A stretch of DNA of 64,000 nucleotides, taken from NCBI RefSeq assembly GCF_902459775.1, contig NZ_CABPSQ010000013.1, positions 62,001 through 126,000 of the forward strand, given 5' to 3'. This document shows, in pieces, positions 37,641 to 47,544 of this stretch. The DNA is from Pandoraea captiosa. Its GTDB lineage: Bacteria > Pseudomonadota > Gammaproteobacteria > Burkholderiales > Burkholderiaceae. How positions within the stretch are numbered: position 1 is the first letter of the stretch; the number at the start of each line of letters is the position of its first letter. The position numbers were made by a program, and so were the translations under genes. The notes beneath the pieces are model-generated. The model was not told where the DNA came from. It ran no database searches and saw only the letters and a program-made list of their open reading frames with translations.

Positions 37641-38249
37641 TTAAGGCCGCATGACCTCGAAGTACCCACATCTGACATAGAGCTTGTAGGGCCATCTCGG
37701 CCCTGCGCCTATCAACGGACGCAGCGCCGGCACCGGAATCACCACCTCGTCGAACGCGCCTGCCATCAGGTAGTTCACCGGATCGTTGCACAGTGTCACC
37801 TTGCCGCTCATCGCACTGACCGTGAGATGCACGTCCTGCCCGGGATAGTTCGGCGGGTCGCGAAACGTCAACTGATAGATCATCATCACGTTGGCGTCGG
37901 GCGGGCTCTCGACATCGTATGTGCCGTTGCACAGGTTCGAGCGAAACGTGAGTCGAAGCGCTTCGTCGAAGGCCGCATGCGAGGCGACCGGAGAGCGGAC
38001 TTCACCGCGCACGCTCCACCAGTAGGGTGCGCCTTCCAGCGAATCGAGCTTCACGTCGACGGGCAAGAACCGCCGCTTCTCCTCGCCGTCGTAGCACCAG
38101 GCGCGCATGCACCCGTCGTAGTGCAACGACCCTCGCTCCGGCGCGCCCTGTTCGTCGATCGTGACACGGGGATAACGGGTGTCGACGCACGCATCGACGG
38201 AAACGGGCGGCACGAGATCACCGCGCGAAAGTAGAATGAACTCTTCCAT
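37641..38249 (-). CDS. Unrecognised 202-residue protein
   Basis: The family is not recognised. The ATG at 38249 has a strong ribosome site (GGAGGT, 5 nt upstream), and codon use matches its neighbours. The protein is acidic, with no signal peptide and no membrane helix. It contains RGDLVPPVSVDACVDTRYPRV, GCMRAWCYDGEEKRRFLPV, LTFRSNLCNGTYDVESPP and a beta-rich C-terminus ending KLYVRCGYFEVMRP, with six cysteines. It is convergent with pepN and is followed upstream by a spacer with a perfect inverted repeat. Confidence 0.75.
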   Translation of the reverse strand: MEEFILLSRGDLVPPVSVDACVDTRYPRVTIDEQGAPERGSLHYDGCMRAWCYDGEEKRRFLPVDVKLDSLEGAPYWWSVRGEVRSPVASHAAFDEALRLTFRSNLCNGTYDVESPPDANVMMIYQLTFRDPPNYPGQDVHLTVSAMSGKVTLCNDPVNYLMAGAFDEVVIPVPALRPLIGAGPRWPYKLYVRCGYFEVMRP

Positions 38250-38405
38250 GCGCCACCTCCGACTGCTGGTCTGCAAACCTGAGTCGTTGCCGCGAGCGCG
38301 CGATGTCCTGAATGTCGCAACCCGCATCAGCCACGCAACGCCTCTCGTCGTTCTATTTCGCGTGCGTGCTATTTGGAGCGCAGTCTAGTCAACCGAAGGC
38401 AATTG

Positions 38406-38431
38406 CGCACCTGTCAACCCTGACAGGTGCG
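38406..38431. repeat. Perfect 11-bp inverted repeat
   Basis: CGCACCTGTCA and TGACAGGTGCG are separated by 4 nt. It lies 91 nt beyond the metE stop and 156 nt upstream of the unrecognised gene. There is no T-run, so it may be an operator or RNA hairpin rather than a terminator. Confidence 0.7.
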
Positions 38432-38522
38432 AGGTCCCGATTCCTTTACCCATAATCGACAGTGCCGCTGGCCCATAACGTTTCCAGTGCGTCCTGCCCC
38501 GCGTTCAGCCCGGTTCTCGCCC

Positions 38523-40832
38523 TCAGGCAGCTCGGGCCTCCCTTTTGACGAGCCGCGCCCGCACCGCCTGCGCCGCCGACACCATATTGGTCAGCGCCGC
38601 GTCGACCTGCGTCCAGTCACGGGTTTTCAAGCCGCAATCCGGATTGATCCACAGACGCTCGGCCGGAATGCGTGCCAGCGCCGCTTCGATCAGGCGCTCC
38701 ATCGCCTCCTGCGACGGCACACGCGGCGAGTGAATGTCGTACACGCCCGGGCCGATCTCGTTCGGGTACGCGAACGTCTCGAACGCCCCGAGCAACGCCA
38801 TGTCGGAGCGCGCAGTCTCGATGGAAATCACGTCCGCGTCGAGCGCCGCAATGGACGGCAGAATGTCCTGGAACTCCGAATAGCACATATGCGTGTGGAT
38901 CTGCGTGTCGTCCGCCACTCCCGACGAACACACGCGAAACGCGCGCACCGCCCAGTCCAGATACGACGGCCACTCGCGCTCGCGCAAAGGCAGCCCTTCG
39001 CGCAACGCGGGTTCGTCGATCTGAATCACGCGCACGCCCGCCTTTTCCAGCGCCGCCACCTCTTCTCGCAGCGCCAATGCGATTTGCAACGCGGTGCGCT
39101 CGCGCGGCTGGTCGTCACGAACGAACGACCATTGCAGCATGGTGACCGGCCCCGTGAGCATGCCCTTGACCGGTTTGTCAGTGAGTTGCTGTGCATAGGC
39201 GCTCCAGGTCACCGTCATCGGCTCGGGCAGATACACGTCGCCATAGATCACCGGCGGCTTCACGCAACGCGATCCATAGCTCTGCACCCAGCCATGCTCG
39301 GTCAGTGCGAAACCCCACAACAGGTCGCCGAAGTACTCGACCATATCGTTGCGCTCGGCTTCACCATGCACGAGCACGTCCAGACCATAGGCTTCCTGCT
39401 TCTCGATGGCCAGGCGAATCTGTGCGCGCATCGTCTCCAGATAATCGAGATGCGACATCGCGTGACGCCTGAAGTCGGCGCGTGCGGCGCGAATCTCCGC
39501 CGTCTGCGGAAAGGAGCCGATGGTTGTCGTGGGCAGCAGCGGCAACTTGAGCCACGCGCGTTGCGCCTTGGCACGCACGGCGTAGGGCGACGGGCGACGC
39601 GCATGCGCATCGCTGAGCGCAGCAAGACGCCTGTGCACGACGGTGTTGTGAATGCGCGGCGAAGTGCGGCGCGCGCGCTGCGCCGCGGCATCGGCCTCGA
39701 AGGCGGCCTGCACGTCGGGCTTCGCGAACTCGGTGACGTCCAGCGAACGACGCAGCAGCGCCACTTCGGCGAGCTTCTGGACAGCAAACGCCAGCCACGT
39801 GCGCAATTCCTTGTCCAGCCGCGCTTCCTTTGTCAGATCGACCGGGCAATGCATCAACGAGCAGCTGGACGCGACCCACAAGCGATCTCCAAGCGTTTGC
39901 GCCAGCCGAACGAGGGACTCGCGAACGCGTGTGAGATCGGTGCGCCACACATTGCGGCCGTCGACCACACCGGCGGAGAACACCTTGTCCGCCGGCCACT
40001 GCGCGGCGAGCGTGTCCAGTTGCGCGGGAGCACGCACGCCGTCGACGTGCACACCCGAGACCGGCAACGACCTCAGCAAGGCGGCATGTTCGCTGACGTC
40101 GCCAAAGTACGTGGCGAGCAGCAGCGACGGGGCGACGGCCGACAGGCGCGCGTAGGCCGGGGCGAACGCATCGCGCCACGCTTGCGGCAGGTCGAGGGCG
40201 AGCACCGGTTCGTCGATCTGCACCCACGCCACGCCCTGCGACCTGAGGCGGCGCAACACCCGCGCGTATTGCACAAGCAGATCGGGCAGCAGCGAGAGCC
40301 GATCGGCGAGGCCGTCCTTCTCCTTGCCGAGATACAACAGCGACACGGGGCCGAGCAGAACCGGCTTGACGTTGCCGCCCTCGGCACACGCTTCTTCCAC
40401 TTCGCCGAAAAGCCATTCGGTGCCTTCACCGAAGCGCGTATGCGGCGTGTACTCGGGTACGAGGTAGTGATAGTTCGTGTCGAACCACTTCGTCATCTCC
40501 ATCGCGCTGTGCCGGGCGTCGCCTCGCGCAGCCGTAAAGTAGTCGGCGAGTGTCAGTGCGTCGGCAGCAAAGCCGAACCGTTCCGGGAAGCCGCCCACGA
40601 GGGCGAGCGTGGAGAGCACCTGATCGTACCAATGGAAGTCGCCAACGGTGATCCAGTCCAGACCGGCGTCGCGCTGCGCACGCCGGTTGGCTGCGCGGAT
40701 GTCGCGGCCGGTATCTTGCAATGCCGCTTCGTCGCGGCTCGTCATCGGACTGCGCCAGAACGCCTCGACGGCAAATTTGAGTTCACGCTGCGCGCCAATG
40801 CGCGGCAATCCGAGTACGTGGGCCTGAGCCAT
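38523..40832 (-). CDS. metE: Cobalamin-independent methionine synthase MetE
   Basis: MetE transfers a methyl group from 5-methyltetrahydropteroyltri-glutamate to homocysteine. The 769-residue protein has the duplicated barrel, with zinc ligands in the C-terminal half: HTHMCYSEF (His, Cys) and [10 protein letters not shown] (Cys). The ATG at 40832 gives [13 protein letters not shown] with AGGA 8 nt upstream. It is divergent from metR, its usual activator gene. Its length and N-terminal catalytic-like half match the family. Confidence 0.97.
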   Translation of the reverse strand: MAQAHVLGLPRIGAQRELKFAVEAFWRSPMTSRDEAALQDTGRDIRAANRRAQRDAGLDWITVGDFHWYDQVLSTLALVGGFPERFGFAADALTLADYFTAARGDARHSAMEMTKWFDTNYHYLVPEYTPHTRFGEGTEWLFGEVEEACAEGGNVKPVLLGPVSLLYLGKEKDGLADRLSLLPDLLVQYARVLRRLRSQGVAWVQIDEPVLALDLPQAWRDAFAPAYARLSAVAPSLLLATYFGDVSEHAALLRSLPVSGVHVDGVRAPAQLDTLAAQWPADKVFSAGVVDGRNVWRTDLTRVRESLVRLAQTLGDRLWVASSCSLMHCPVDLTKEARLDKELRTWLAFAVQKLAEVALLRRSLDVTEFAKPDVQAAFEADAAAQRARRTSPRIHNTVVHRRLAALSDAHARRPSPYAVRAKAQRAWLKLPLLPTTTIGSFPQTAEIRAARADFRRHAMSHLDYLETMRAQIRLAIEKQEAYGLDVLVHGEAERNDMVEYFGDLLWGFALTEHGWVQSYGSRCVKPPVIYGDVYLPEPMTVTWSAYAQQLTDKPVKGMLTGPVTMLQWSFVRDDQPRERTALQIALALREEVAALEKAGVRVIQIDEPALREGLPLREREWPSYLDWAVRAFRVCSSGVADDTQIHTHMCYSEFQDILPSIAALDADVISIETARSDMALLGAFETFAYPNEIGPGVYDIHSPRVPSQEAMERLIEAALARIPAERLWINPDCGLKTRDWTQVDAALTNMVSAAQAVRARLVKREARAA

Positions 40833-40967
40833 GAGGTGCGTCCTTACCGGTGCTGACGATGATGTCGATGAACTGCCTGCGGGCAATGCCCGCGCAGGCT
40901 GGCAGTATCCCGGTCGTGCATGTATTATTCAAACGAAAGTTTTTGCAAATCATTATTAATTTTATTC
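40833..40967. promoter_or_regulatory. Shared metE-metR control region
   Basis: A 135-nt divergent spacer; the 60 nt next to metR are very AT-rich (TTTTTGCAAATCATTATTAA). This is the expected place for MetR binding and both promoters. No perfect MetR box could be pointed out by eye. Confidence 0.5.
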
Positions 40968-41891
40968 ATGCAACGCACTCCCATCGAACTTCGTCACTTG
41001 CAGACGTTGCTGGCGCTGCGCGACACCGGCAGCGTTTCGCGTGCGGCGCTGTGGCTCCATCTCACGCAGTCCGCCCTCTCGCATCAGATCAAGGCCCTGG
41101 AAGATTTCTACGGACTGCCGCTGTTCGTGCGCAAGTCATCGCCACTGGTTTTCACGCCGGCTGGCAAGCGCCTGCTGGCACTGGCCGAGGAGGTCGTGCC
41201 GGCGGTCGACGAGGCGGGCCGTGACCTCGTGCGGCTCGCGCAGGGCACGCAGGGCACGCTGCGCATCGCGGTGGAATGCCACACGTGCTTCGATTGGCTG
41301 ATGCCGGCGATGGACGCGTTTCGTCAACGGTGGCCGGAAGTGGAACTGGATATCGTGTCGGGCTTTCACGCGGATCCGATCGGGCTGCTGCATCAGGACC
41401 GGGCGGATCTGGCGATCGTGTCGGAGCATGACGAAGCCGAAGCCGTCGACTTCCATCCGCTGTTCCGTTTTCAGATGATGGCGCTCATGGCGAACGATCA
41501 TCCGCTCGTCGGCAAGTCGCATCTCGATGCGGAGGACTTTCGCGACGAAACCCTCATTACCTATCCCGTGCCCGACGACATGCTCGATGTCGTGCGTCAG
41601 GTATTGCGCCCGGCCGGGATCGAGCCCACACGCCGCACCACCGAGTTGACGGTGGCGATGCTGCAACTGGTCGCGAGTCGCCGCGGTCTGGCCACGCTGC
41701 CGCTTTGGGCCGTCACGGGGTATCTGGAGCGCAAGTATGTGAGTGCCCGGCCGATCACGCCCCGAGGGCTGACGGCCGAGTTATGGGCCGCGACGCTGCC
41801 GGGCATTACCGCGCGCCCCTACATTGGCGAGTTCGTGTCCATCATGCGCGAAACGAGTCTGCTGACGTTGCCGGCCATCGAGTTGCTGTAA
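40968..41891 (+). CDS. metR: LysR-family methionine regulator MetR
   Basis: A homocysteine-responsive activator of metE. The 307-residue LysR protein has helix-turn-helix LLALRDTGSVSRAALWLHLTQSALSHQIKALEDFYG and a substrate-binding domain beginning GTLRIAVECHTCFDWLMPAMD, a strongly MetR-like stretch. The ATG at 40968 starts MQRTPIELRHLQTL; an upstream in-frame start at 40920 reads AT-rich spacer. Its divergent position to metE supports the assignment. Confidence 0.94.
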   Translation: MQRTPIELRHLQTLLALRDTGSVSRAALWLHLTQSALSHQIKALEDFYGLPLFVRKSSPLVFTPAGKRLLALAEEVVPAVDEAGRDLVRLAQGTQGTLRIAVECHTCFDWLMPAMDAFRQRWPEVELDIVSGFHADPIGLLHQDRADLAIVSEHDEAEAVDFHPLFRFQMMALMANDHPLVGKSHLDAEDFRDETLITYPVPDDMLDVVRQVLRPAGIEPTRRTTELTVAMLQLVASRRGLATLPLWAVTGYLERKYVSARPITPRGLTAELWAATLPGITARPYIGEFVSIMRETSLLTLPAIELL

Positions 41892-41900
41892 CCGGCCCTC

Positions 41901-41936
41901 GCGACGCATGCGACCCACGCGACCCACGCGACGTAC
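41901..41936. repeat. 9-bp tandem repeat GCGACCCAC
   Basis: Four copies, two of them exact, lie between the convergent metR and methyltransferase genes. Confidence 0.8.
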
Positions 41937-41952
41937 GCAACAGCGAACGTGA

Positions 41953-42546
41953 TCAGGCAGGCCGCCGCACGATGAGCCGGCATACGCGCTTTCCCGAGCT
42001 GGCGCTCGTCACGTCCTCCTCGTGAAGCACGATGCCTTCGTGCAACGCGGCACGCACGACGGCGGGCTCGAAGGCGCTGTACAGGCGGCCATCGTCGTGA
42101 CGCGCGTCGGCTCCTTGCGTCACGCGCCACGAGACGTAGAGCACGCCCCCCGGTCGCACGAGCGTCCAGAGGCGATCGGCGGCCTGCGCCACTTCGTCGT
42201 GCGGCAGATGCATCAGCACCGTCTCGCACAGCACGTTGTCGAACTCGGCCATCACGCTGTCGAGCGCCGGCAACCGGTCGACGTGAAACGGCACCCACGG
42301 AAACGACTCGCGAGCGATCGCCACCAACGCCGGTGACGCGTCGTAACCGGTCACGTCGAATCCTTCCTGCGCGAGCCATGCGGCGTCTCGGCCATTACCG
42401 CATCCCACGTCGACCGTACGGCCACCCGGCACGAAATGACGTACCAGCAGCGCGTACATGTCGTCGGGCGGCGGCTGATTCAGCCAGTCCTCGCTGTATC
42501 GTCGGGCGTTGGCCTCGTAGGCCGCTTCGGTTTGCAGGTCAGCCAT
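41953..42546 (-). CDS. Class I SAM-dependent methyltransferase
   Basis: A 197-residue methyltransferase with motif I VDVGCGNGRDAAWLA (about residues 44-58), the acidic ribose-binding end of strand 2 in VTGYDASP, motif post-I around FDNVLCETVLMHL and RPGGVLYVSW. The substrate is not indicated. It follows the MFS gene by 45 nt on the same strand and may be co-transcribed with it. Confidence 0.88.
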   Translation of the reverse strand: MADLQTEAAYEANARRYSEDWLNQPPPDDMYALLVRHFVPGGRTVDVGCGNGRDAAWLAQEGFDVTGYDASPALVAIARESFPWVPFHVDRLPALDSVMAEFDNVLCETVLMHLPHDEVAQAADRLWTLVRPGGVLYVSWRVTQGADARHDDGRLYSAFEPAVVRAALHEGIVLHEEDVTSASSGKRVCRLIVRRPA

Positions 42547-42591
42547 GATGGGAAGCTCCGGGGTGGCGCGTGAACCTTCGGCATCGCCAGC

Positions 42592-44031
42592 TTATTGCGA
42601 AATCTTCTCCAGCGCGATATCTCGCGTGCGGGGCCCCATCAGACCGATGGAGAGCATGACGATCAGCATGGCGCACGAGATGAACGCGAACACGCCCGTC
42701 ACCCCGAAATTGCGCAGCACCGACGCGATCAGAAACGCCGTGAAGATCGCCGAGAAGCGGCTCCACGAATAGACGAAACCGACGGCACGCGCGCGAATGC
42801 CGGTAGGAAACAGTTCCGTCTGATACGCGTGATAGCTGTACGACATGATGTTGTTGGCGAGCGTGAGGCCGATGCCCATGGCGATGAGCAGATAGGACGA
42901 CGTCACCTGCGAGAACACGATGCCGCACACGATACCGATGCCGGCCGTCCACACGATCGCGTGCTTGCGCTCGACCTTGTCGGCCATCCACAGGCCAATG
43001 AGCGGTCCGACCGGGGCTGCCAGCGCAATCACGCTCGAATATGCGAGGCTCGTCGTCACCGTAATGCCCTGCTTGATGAGCAGCGTGGGCACCCAGTTGG
43101 CAAAGCCGTAGAAGCCGACGGTCTGGAAGATATTGAACAGAATCATCATGATCGCGCGCTTGCGGTACGGCGGCACCCACATGTCGCGAAACGCGCTCTT
43201 CGGCACTACGGGGTCCGGCTTGCCCGGCGGGGGCAACGGCTTGCCGTACTCGCGCTCGACCTGCGCTTCGAGCGCCGCGAGCACCCGCCCGGCTTCGTCC
43301 AGACGCCCCTTCTGGGCGAGCCATCGCGGGCTCTCCGGCAGCGCGCGACGAATCCACCACACGAACACCGCACCGTGCGCGCCGATGAGCACCACCCAGC
43401 GCCAGCCCTCCAGCCCCAGGAACTCGCGCGGCACCAGCCAGTAGGACAGGAACGCAACGACGGGGACCGCCGTGAAGCCGACGGCCTGTTCGCAGGCGAA
43501 GGCGCGCCCGCGAATCTGCTTGGGCACGAGTTCCGCGATGTAGGTGCCGATCGTGACCAGTTCGACGGCGATGCCGAGGCCGACGACGAAGCGCCAGAAG
43601 TTCACGCCGGTCGCCGTCTCCTGAAACGCCATGATGACGTTGGCCACGGTGTACCAGAGCAGCGAGCCGGTGAATACCGCGCGTCGTCCGAAGCGGTCGG
43701 CAAGAAAACCGCACGCGATGGTGCCGATGAAGAGCCCCGAGAACAGCGCGGCAATGAAGCTCGCCACGCCCGTCGTCCCGAACAGGCCGGGCGTCGTGGG
43801 TGTGAGAATGCCGCTCTTCACGAGCCCCGGCGCAATGTAGCCGGTGTAGAGCAGATCGTAGAGTTCGAAAAAGAAACCCAGACTGAGCAGCACTACCAGC
43901 TTCCAGACGGTGCGGGTCGGCGGCAGTCGGTCGAGTCGGGCGGAAATCTCGCCTGCGCTCAGGCGGGTTGCCGCAGGCGTGGCTTGTGCGGCGTGGGAAA
44001 TGGAAGGCATCGATACGTCGGGGGATGGCAT
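42592..44031 (-). CDS. MFS transporter (sugar/organic-acid porter type)
   Basis: A 479-residue 12-helix major facilitator. The first-half signature is [12 protein letters not shown] between helices 2 and 3, with [15 protein letters not shown] in helix 1; the second half has [13 protein letters not shown] long central loop ([20 protein letters not shown]) is typical of sugar- or aromatic/organic-acid:proton symporters. The ATG at 44031 has GGAG 10 nt upstream. The aconitase-family gene and its LysR regulator lie upstream on the same strand, so a di- or tricarboxylate substrate is plausible but unproven. Confidence 0.9.
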   Translation of the reverse strand: MPSPDVSMPSISHAAQATPAATRLSAGEISARLDRLPPTRTVWKLVVLLSLGFFFELYDLLYTGYIAPGLVKSGILTPTTPGLFGTTGVASFIAALFSGLFIGTIACGFLADRFGRRAVFTGSLLWYTVANVIMAFQETATGVNFWRFVVGLGIAVELVTIGTYIAELVPKQIRGRAFACEQAVGFTAVPVVAFLSYWLVPREFLGLEGWRWVVLIGAHGAVFVWWIRRALPESPRWLAQKGRLDEAGRVLAALEAQVEREYGKPLPPPGKPDPVVPKSAFRDMWVPPYRKRAIMMILFNIFQTVGFYGFANWVPTLLIKQGITVTTSLAYSSVIALAAPVGPLIGLWMADKVERKHAIVWTAGIGIVCGIVFSQVTSSYLLIAMGIGLTLANNIMSYSYHAYQTELFPTGIRARAVGFVYSWSRFSAIFTAFLIASVLRNFGVTGVFAFISCAMLIVMLSIGLMGPRTRDIALEKISQ

Positions 44032-44290
44032 GAAAATCGTCTCCGGGCCCGTTCGGTCATGGCCGAACTGCTCACTTGACCGACATCGCTGACGGACGTC
44101 GGATACACCATGAATCGACAGGCACGAGGCCGAAATTGTGCCACGAATGACACCGCGCCAGTCACCTTTGCCACGTACTACGAAAATTTGCGATGTTCAC
44201 GAACAACAGCACAGTGCAGCGCGAAAGGTTGCCGCGCGCAGCATGACGCGCCGAAAGACACGCCCGTCGCAGTATTCGACGCGCCTGTCG

Positions 44291-44322
44291 AAACGTGTCC
44301 CAAACGTGTCCTAAACGTGTCC
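44291..44322. repeat. 11-bp tandem repeat AAACGTGTCC(C/T)
   Basis: Three exact AAACGTGTCC copies lie just past the aconitase-family stop. The rest of the 306-nt spacer 44032-44337 shows no gene; it presumably holds the MFS promoter. Confidence 0.85.
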
Positions 44323-44337
44323 ATAAGCGGTGCCGGA

Positions 44338-46287
44338 TTACGACGTCGCCACCGCCTTCAGTTCGTCGAAACTGGCGATGCGCCCGGCAAGCGCGCTCGC
44401 AGCCACCGTGTACGGGCTTGCCAGCCAGACGCTGCCGGGGCCCGAGCGCCCCGGGAAATTGCGGTTGATCGCACTGATCGTGACTTGCCCGGCGGATGTC
44501 GACTGGCCGGGGCCACAGTTCGCACATGCGCCGCATCCCGGCATGATGAGCGTCGCGCCCGCGTCCGCGAACGTCTTCAGATAGCCCTGCCGCTCGCAAT
44601 ACGCGCGCACGTCCATGGTGCCGAATTGCAGGAAGAGCGACTTGCCCGGCGCGACGCGCAGGCCTCTCGCCAGCCCCCACGAGAGCACATCGTGATACGC
44701 GTCGAAGTCATCGCGCTTGCCCGCGGTGCACGAGCCGCCATAGGCGATGTCGATCGGCACGGGCGTGTCCAGTTCGGCCAGCGCGACACCATTGCCCGGG
44801 TCGCCGGGGCGCGCGAGCATCGGCGTGAGCGATGCGGCATCGATACGGATCACGTCGTGATAGACGGCGTCGGCATCGCTCGTCATCCACGGTTCGAGCG
44901 CGAAATCGATACCGCGACGCGCCTTGAGGAACGCCACCGTTTTTTCGTCCGGTGCCACGATGCCGGTAAAACCGCCCAGCTCCGCGACCATATTGGTCAG
45001 CGTGGCGCGCTCGTCGACCGACATGGCGCGCACCGCGCTGCCCGCATATTCGAAGACGAGACCGATGGCGCCGCCGCTGCGAATCGTGTCCAGGCGCAGC
45101 AAATGGAGGACGACATCCTTGGCCGTCACGCCCGGCGCGAGTTCACCGTCGATCTCGATGCGAAGGGTCTGCGGCACCTTGCAGCGCACATACCCCGTCA
45201 CCCAGCTGTTCGCGATGTCGGTAGCGCCTGCGCCGAAGGCGAGACAACCCAGCGCCCCCGCGTGTGGCGTATGAGAATCCGTGCCGATGACGATCTGGCC
45301 GGGGAGCGCGTAGCGTTCGGCCATGAGCGCGTGGCAAATGCCGTCGGCGCCCTCGGCCCCCGGTTCGCCGTCGTCGGCCAGTTGCCCGTGCGCGAGCACG
45401 GGATATCGGGCGACGAACTCGCGATGCCCGCCGGTCAGATTCGCCACACCGGGCAACAGGCCCTGCGAGACGTGGGGAAAGCTCTGCCCGGCGAGCACCA
45501 GGTGGTCCTGAAACGCGATGATGCGTGCGGGATCGTGCAGCGCCGCCGGTTCGCCGAAGGCGCGATGCATCAGGTGCGCGCACATACCGGTGAAGTAATC
45601 GTGCGAGAAACGCCAGTCCACTCGCACGAACACGCCGTCGCCATGGTCGGTGCCCGGCGTGCTCGGGTGCAGGCGTTGCGCCATGATCTTCTCGACGAGT
45701 GTGCGCGCTCGTGTGTCGGTGCGCGCGACCGGCGCCGGCCACTCGGCGAACTTGCTGTACGCGAGCAGACCGCCACTGCGGATGATCTGCTGCGTGAGGG
45801 CGTCCCGCCCTTTGAGAAATTCGGTAATCGGAATGGCCTCACCGGCCAGAATGCGCTCGAGCACGCCGAAGTCTGTCGTGGTCAGAATGCCGATGTTGTC
45901 GCAGTTCTGCTGATAGATGCGCTCGAAGCTCTCGGCCACAATCAGCCGTATGCCGGCCGACAGTTCGGCGAGCGGACTCGATTCGCGCGACGAGCCCTTG
46001 CCGTAACGCTTGCCCGCGACCGTCACCTGAAAGCCGCCGCGACGCACGTCGTGCTCGCCGATGGGCGTCTCGTTTCCCGCCTTGAAACCGACGTACGGAT
46101 AGCGACCGAGCCGCTCGTCGTACGTGAGCATGACGGTCACCGGCGTGATTTCGTCCGTCGAAACGTTATCGCGCAACGCACCGGCTTGCACGCGGGTAAT
46201 GGACTCGCCTGCGATCTGACGACGCACGATGGCGGGATCGTCGGACAGGAACAGCACGCGGCCGTCGAAACGAATGATGTCTTCCAT
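44338..46287 (-). CDS. Aconitase-superfamily dehydratase with N-terminal swivel domain
   Basis: A 649-residue 4Fe-4S dehydratase-isomerase of the aconitase superfamily. The swivel domain (usual domain 4, motif YGKGSSRE) comes first, at about residues 1-190. The catalytic domains follow: IVIGTDSHTPHAG, then Fe-S cysteines in GGSCTAGKRDD and PGCGACANCGPGQS. Canonical AcnA and AcnD have the swivel domain last; AcnB has it before the core but also carries an extra N-terminal domain missing here. The result looks like a fused LeuD-LeuC order. The substrate is unknown; candidates are isopropylmalate-, citrate- or homoaconitate-like acids. The ATG at 46287 has GGAGG upstream. It is downstream of a LysR gene and upstream of an MFS transporter. 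Confidence 0.85.
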   Translation of the reverse strand: MEDIIRFDGRVLFLSDDPAIVRRQIAGESITRVQAGALRDNVSTDEITPVTVMLTYDERLGRYPYVGFKAGNETPIGEHDVRRGGFQVTVAGKRYGKGSSRESSPLAELSAGIRLIVAESFERIYQQNCDNIGILTTTDFGVLERILAGEAIPITEFLKGRDALTQQIIRSGGLLAYSKFAEWPAPVARTDTRARTLVEKIMAQRLHPSTPGTDHGDGVFVRVDWRFSHDYFTGMCAHLMHRAFGEPAALHDPARIIAFQDHLVLAGQSFPHVSQGLLPGVANLTGGHREFVARYPVLAHGQLADDGEPGAEGADGICHALMAERYALPGQIVIGTDSHTPHAGALGCLAFGAGATDIANSWVTGYVRCKVPQTLRIEIDGELAPGVTAKDVVLHLLRLDTIRSGGAIGLVFEYAGSAVRAMSVDERATLTNMVAELGGFTGIVAPDEKTVAFLKARRGIDFALEPWMTSDADAVYHDVIRIDAASLTPMLARPGDPGNGVALAELDTPVPIDIAYGGSCTAGKRDDFDAYHDVLSWGLARGLRVAPGKSLFLQFGTMDVRAYCERQGYLKTFADAGATLIMPGCGACANCGPGQSTSAGQVTISAINRNFPGRSGPGSVWLASPYTVAASALAGRIASFDELKAVATS

Positions 46288-46457
46288 GCGGTAATTGCCT
46301 CCGGAAGACAGCATAGCGGCCGCGTCATCGCCCTGCCGTGCCGTCTCGGCAAGCCGGGCGTGACCGTTTGCGAAGCGATGAGATCTTGAAGCCGCGTCGG
46401 TACGAGGAAAACGAGGGGCGCTTTCAGGGTGTCGGCGCGCAAGGCGTAGCGATCGCG

Positions 46458-47408
46458 CTAGGCACCGGTCGACGGTCCCTGCCCTTGCTGTCCGTGCTGC
46501 CCCTGCTGTCCCTGCGCCAGAAAATTCACCACGGCCGACGCCGTCGCACTCAACTGCTCGCGCGACGGGAAAACGAGCCACAACTGGCGATGCGCCCATT
46601 CGTCGGTCAGCGGCCGCACGACAATGTCGAGCTTGCCGACGTACAACTGGCCGACCTGCTCCGGCGCGATGGCGATGCCCAGCCCCGCGTGCGCCATGCG
46701 ACACAAGGCATCGAGACTCGACACGCGAATCTTGATGCGCAACGATTCCCCGGCGGCACTCGCCTGCTGGCGCAACAACTGCGTGAGCGCGCTGTTGCCT
46801 TGCAGGCCAACGAGCGTCTCGCCCGCACAGGCCGAGAACGGAATCTCGCCGGTACGCGCGGCCAACGGGTGGCTCGCGGGCAGAATCACGGCCAGCCGGT
46901 CGCGCCGGTAAGGCACCATCGTGAAGGCTTCGATGCCTTCGACGGCGTTACAAATGCCCACATCCACCGCACGCTCGGCCACGCGTTGCAACACCTCGTT
47001 GCTGTGCTGCTCGTCGAGTTCGACGTCCACCGCGGAAAACACGCGTCCGAACGCGGCCAGGTCTTCCGGCAGGAACTGCACGATGGCCGACAGATTGGCC
47101 GCGATGCGCACGCTCCCGCGCGCGCCTTCATGAAATTGGGACAGCTCGGCACCCAGCGATTCGATCGTGCCTAAAATCCGTTCGGCGTAGCGGCGTACCG
47201 TCTCACCGACCGGCGTGACGGTGATCCCGCGCTGATGACGCTGGATGAGGGGAAGGCCGACGATGGCTTCGATGTCGGCAATGCGGCGGCTGATGGCCGA
47301 GGGCGCGATGAACTCCCGCTCGGCGGCGCGCGCCATGCTCCGCTCCTGGCAAACGGCCACGAAAAGACGCAAAGAAGTGAGATCAAGCTTGCGGAGAAGG
47401 TTTTCCAT
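46458..47408 (-). CDS. LysR-family regulator beside the aconitase-like gene
   Basis: A 316-residue LysR protein: helix-turn-helix LRLFVAVCQERSMARAAEREFIAPSAISRRIADIE, then a substrate-binding domain. The C-terminus ends in a Gln/Gly repeat (QGQQGQHGQQGQGPS) of low complexity. The ATG at 47408 begins MENLLRKLDL. It is 170 nt upstream of the aconitase-family gene on the same strand and is divergent from pyrB. It probably controls the aconitase-like gene and perhaps the MFS gene, which is inference from position. Confidence 0.9.
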   Translation of the reverse strand: MENLLRKLDLTSLRLFVAVCQERSMARAAEREFIAPSAISRRIADIEAIVGLPLIQRHQRGITVTPVGETVRRYAERILGTIESLGAELSQFHEGARGSVRIAANLSAIVQFLPEDLAAFGRVFSAVDVELDEQHSNEVLQRVAERAVDVGICNAVEGIEAFTMVPYRRDRLAVILPASHPLAARTGEIPFSACAGETLVGLQGNSALTQLLRQQASAAGESLRIKIRVSSLDALCRMAHAGLGIAIAPEQVGQLYVGKLDIVVRPLTDEWAHRQLWLVFPSREQLSATASAVVNFLAQGQQGQHGQQGQGPSTGA

Positions 47409-47544
47409 AACCCGTACGGCAATACACCGGAAATGCCGGAAACGCCCGGCTGGCGCGGCCCCGCGAGGAGCACGTCTTTTGCTGGACAAACAACGAATCG
47501 ACGCCTATTATACGCATCGCGTACACATACCTGCCGACCCGACC

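Noticed and set aside
38427-40856. 809-residue open frame antisense to metE
   Set aside because: Shadow of metE; Arg/Gln/His-rich composition.
44110-46389. 759-residue open frame antisense to the aconitase-family gene
   Set aside because: The minus-strand product has intact Fe-S and swivel motifs; the plus-strand frame has none.
46288-46704. Upstream extension of the aconitase-family frame
   Set aside because: It overlaps the LysR gene and is Arg/Ala-rich; the ATG at 46287 has GGAGG upstream.
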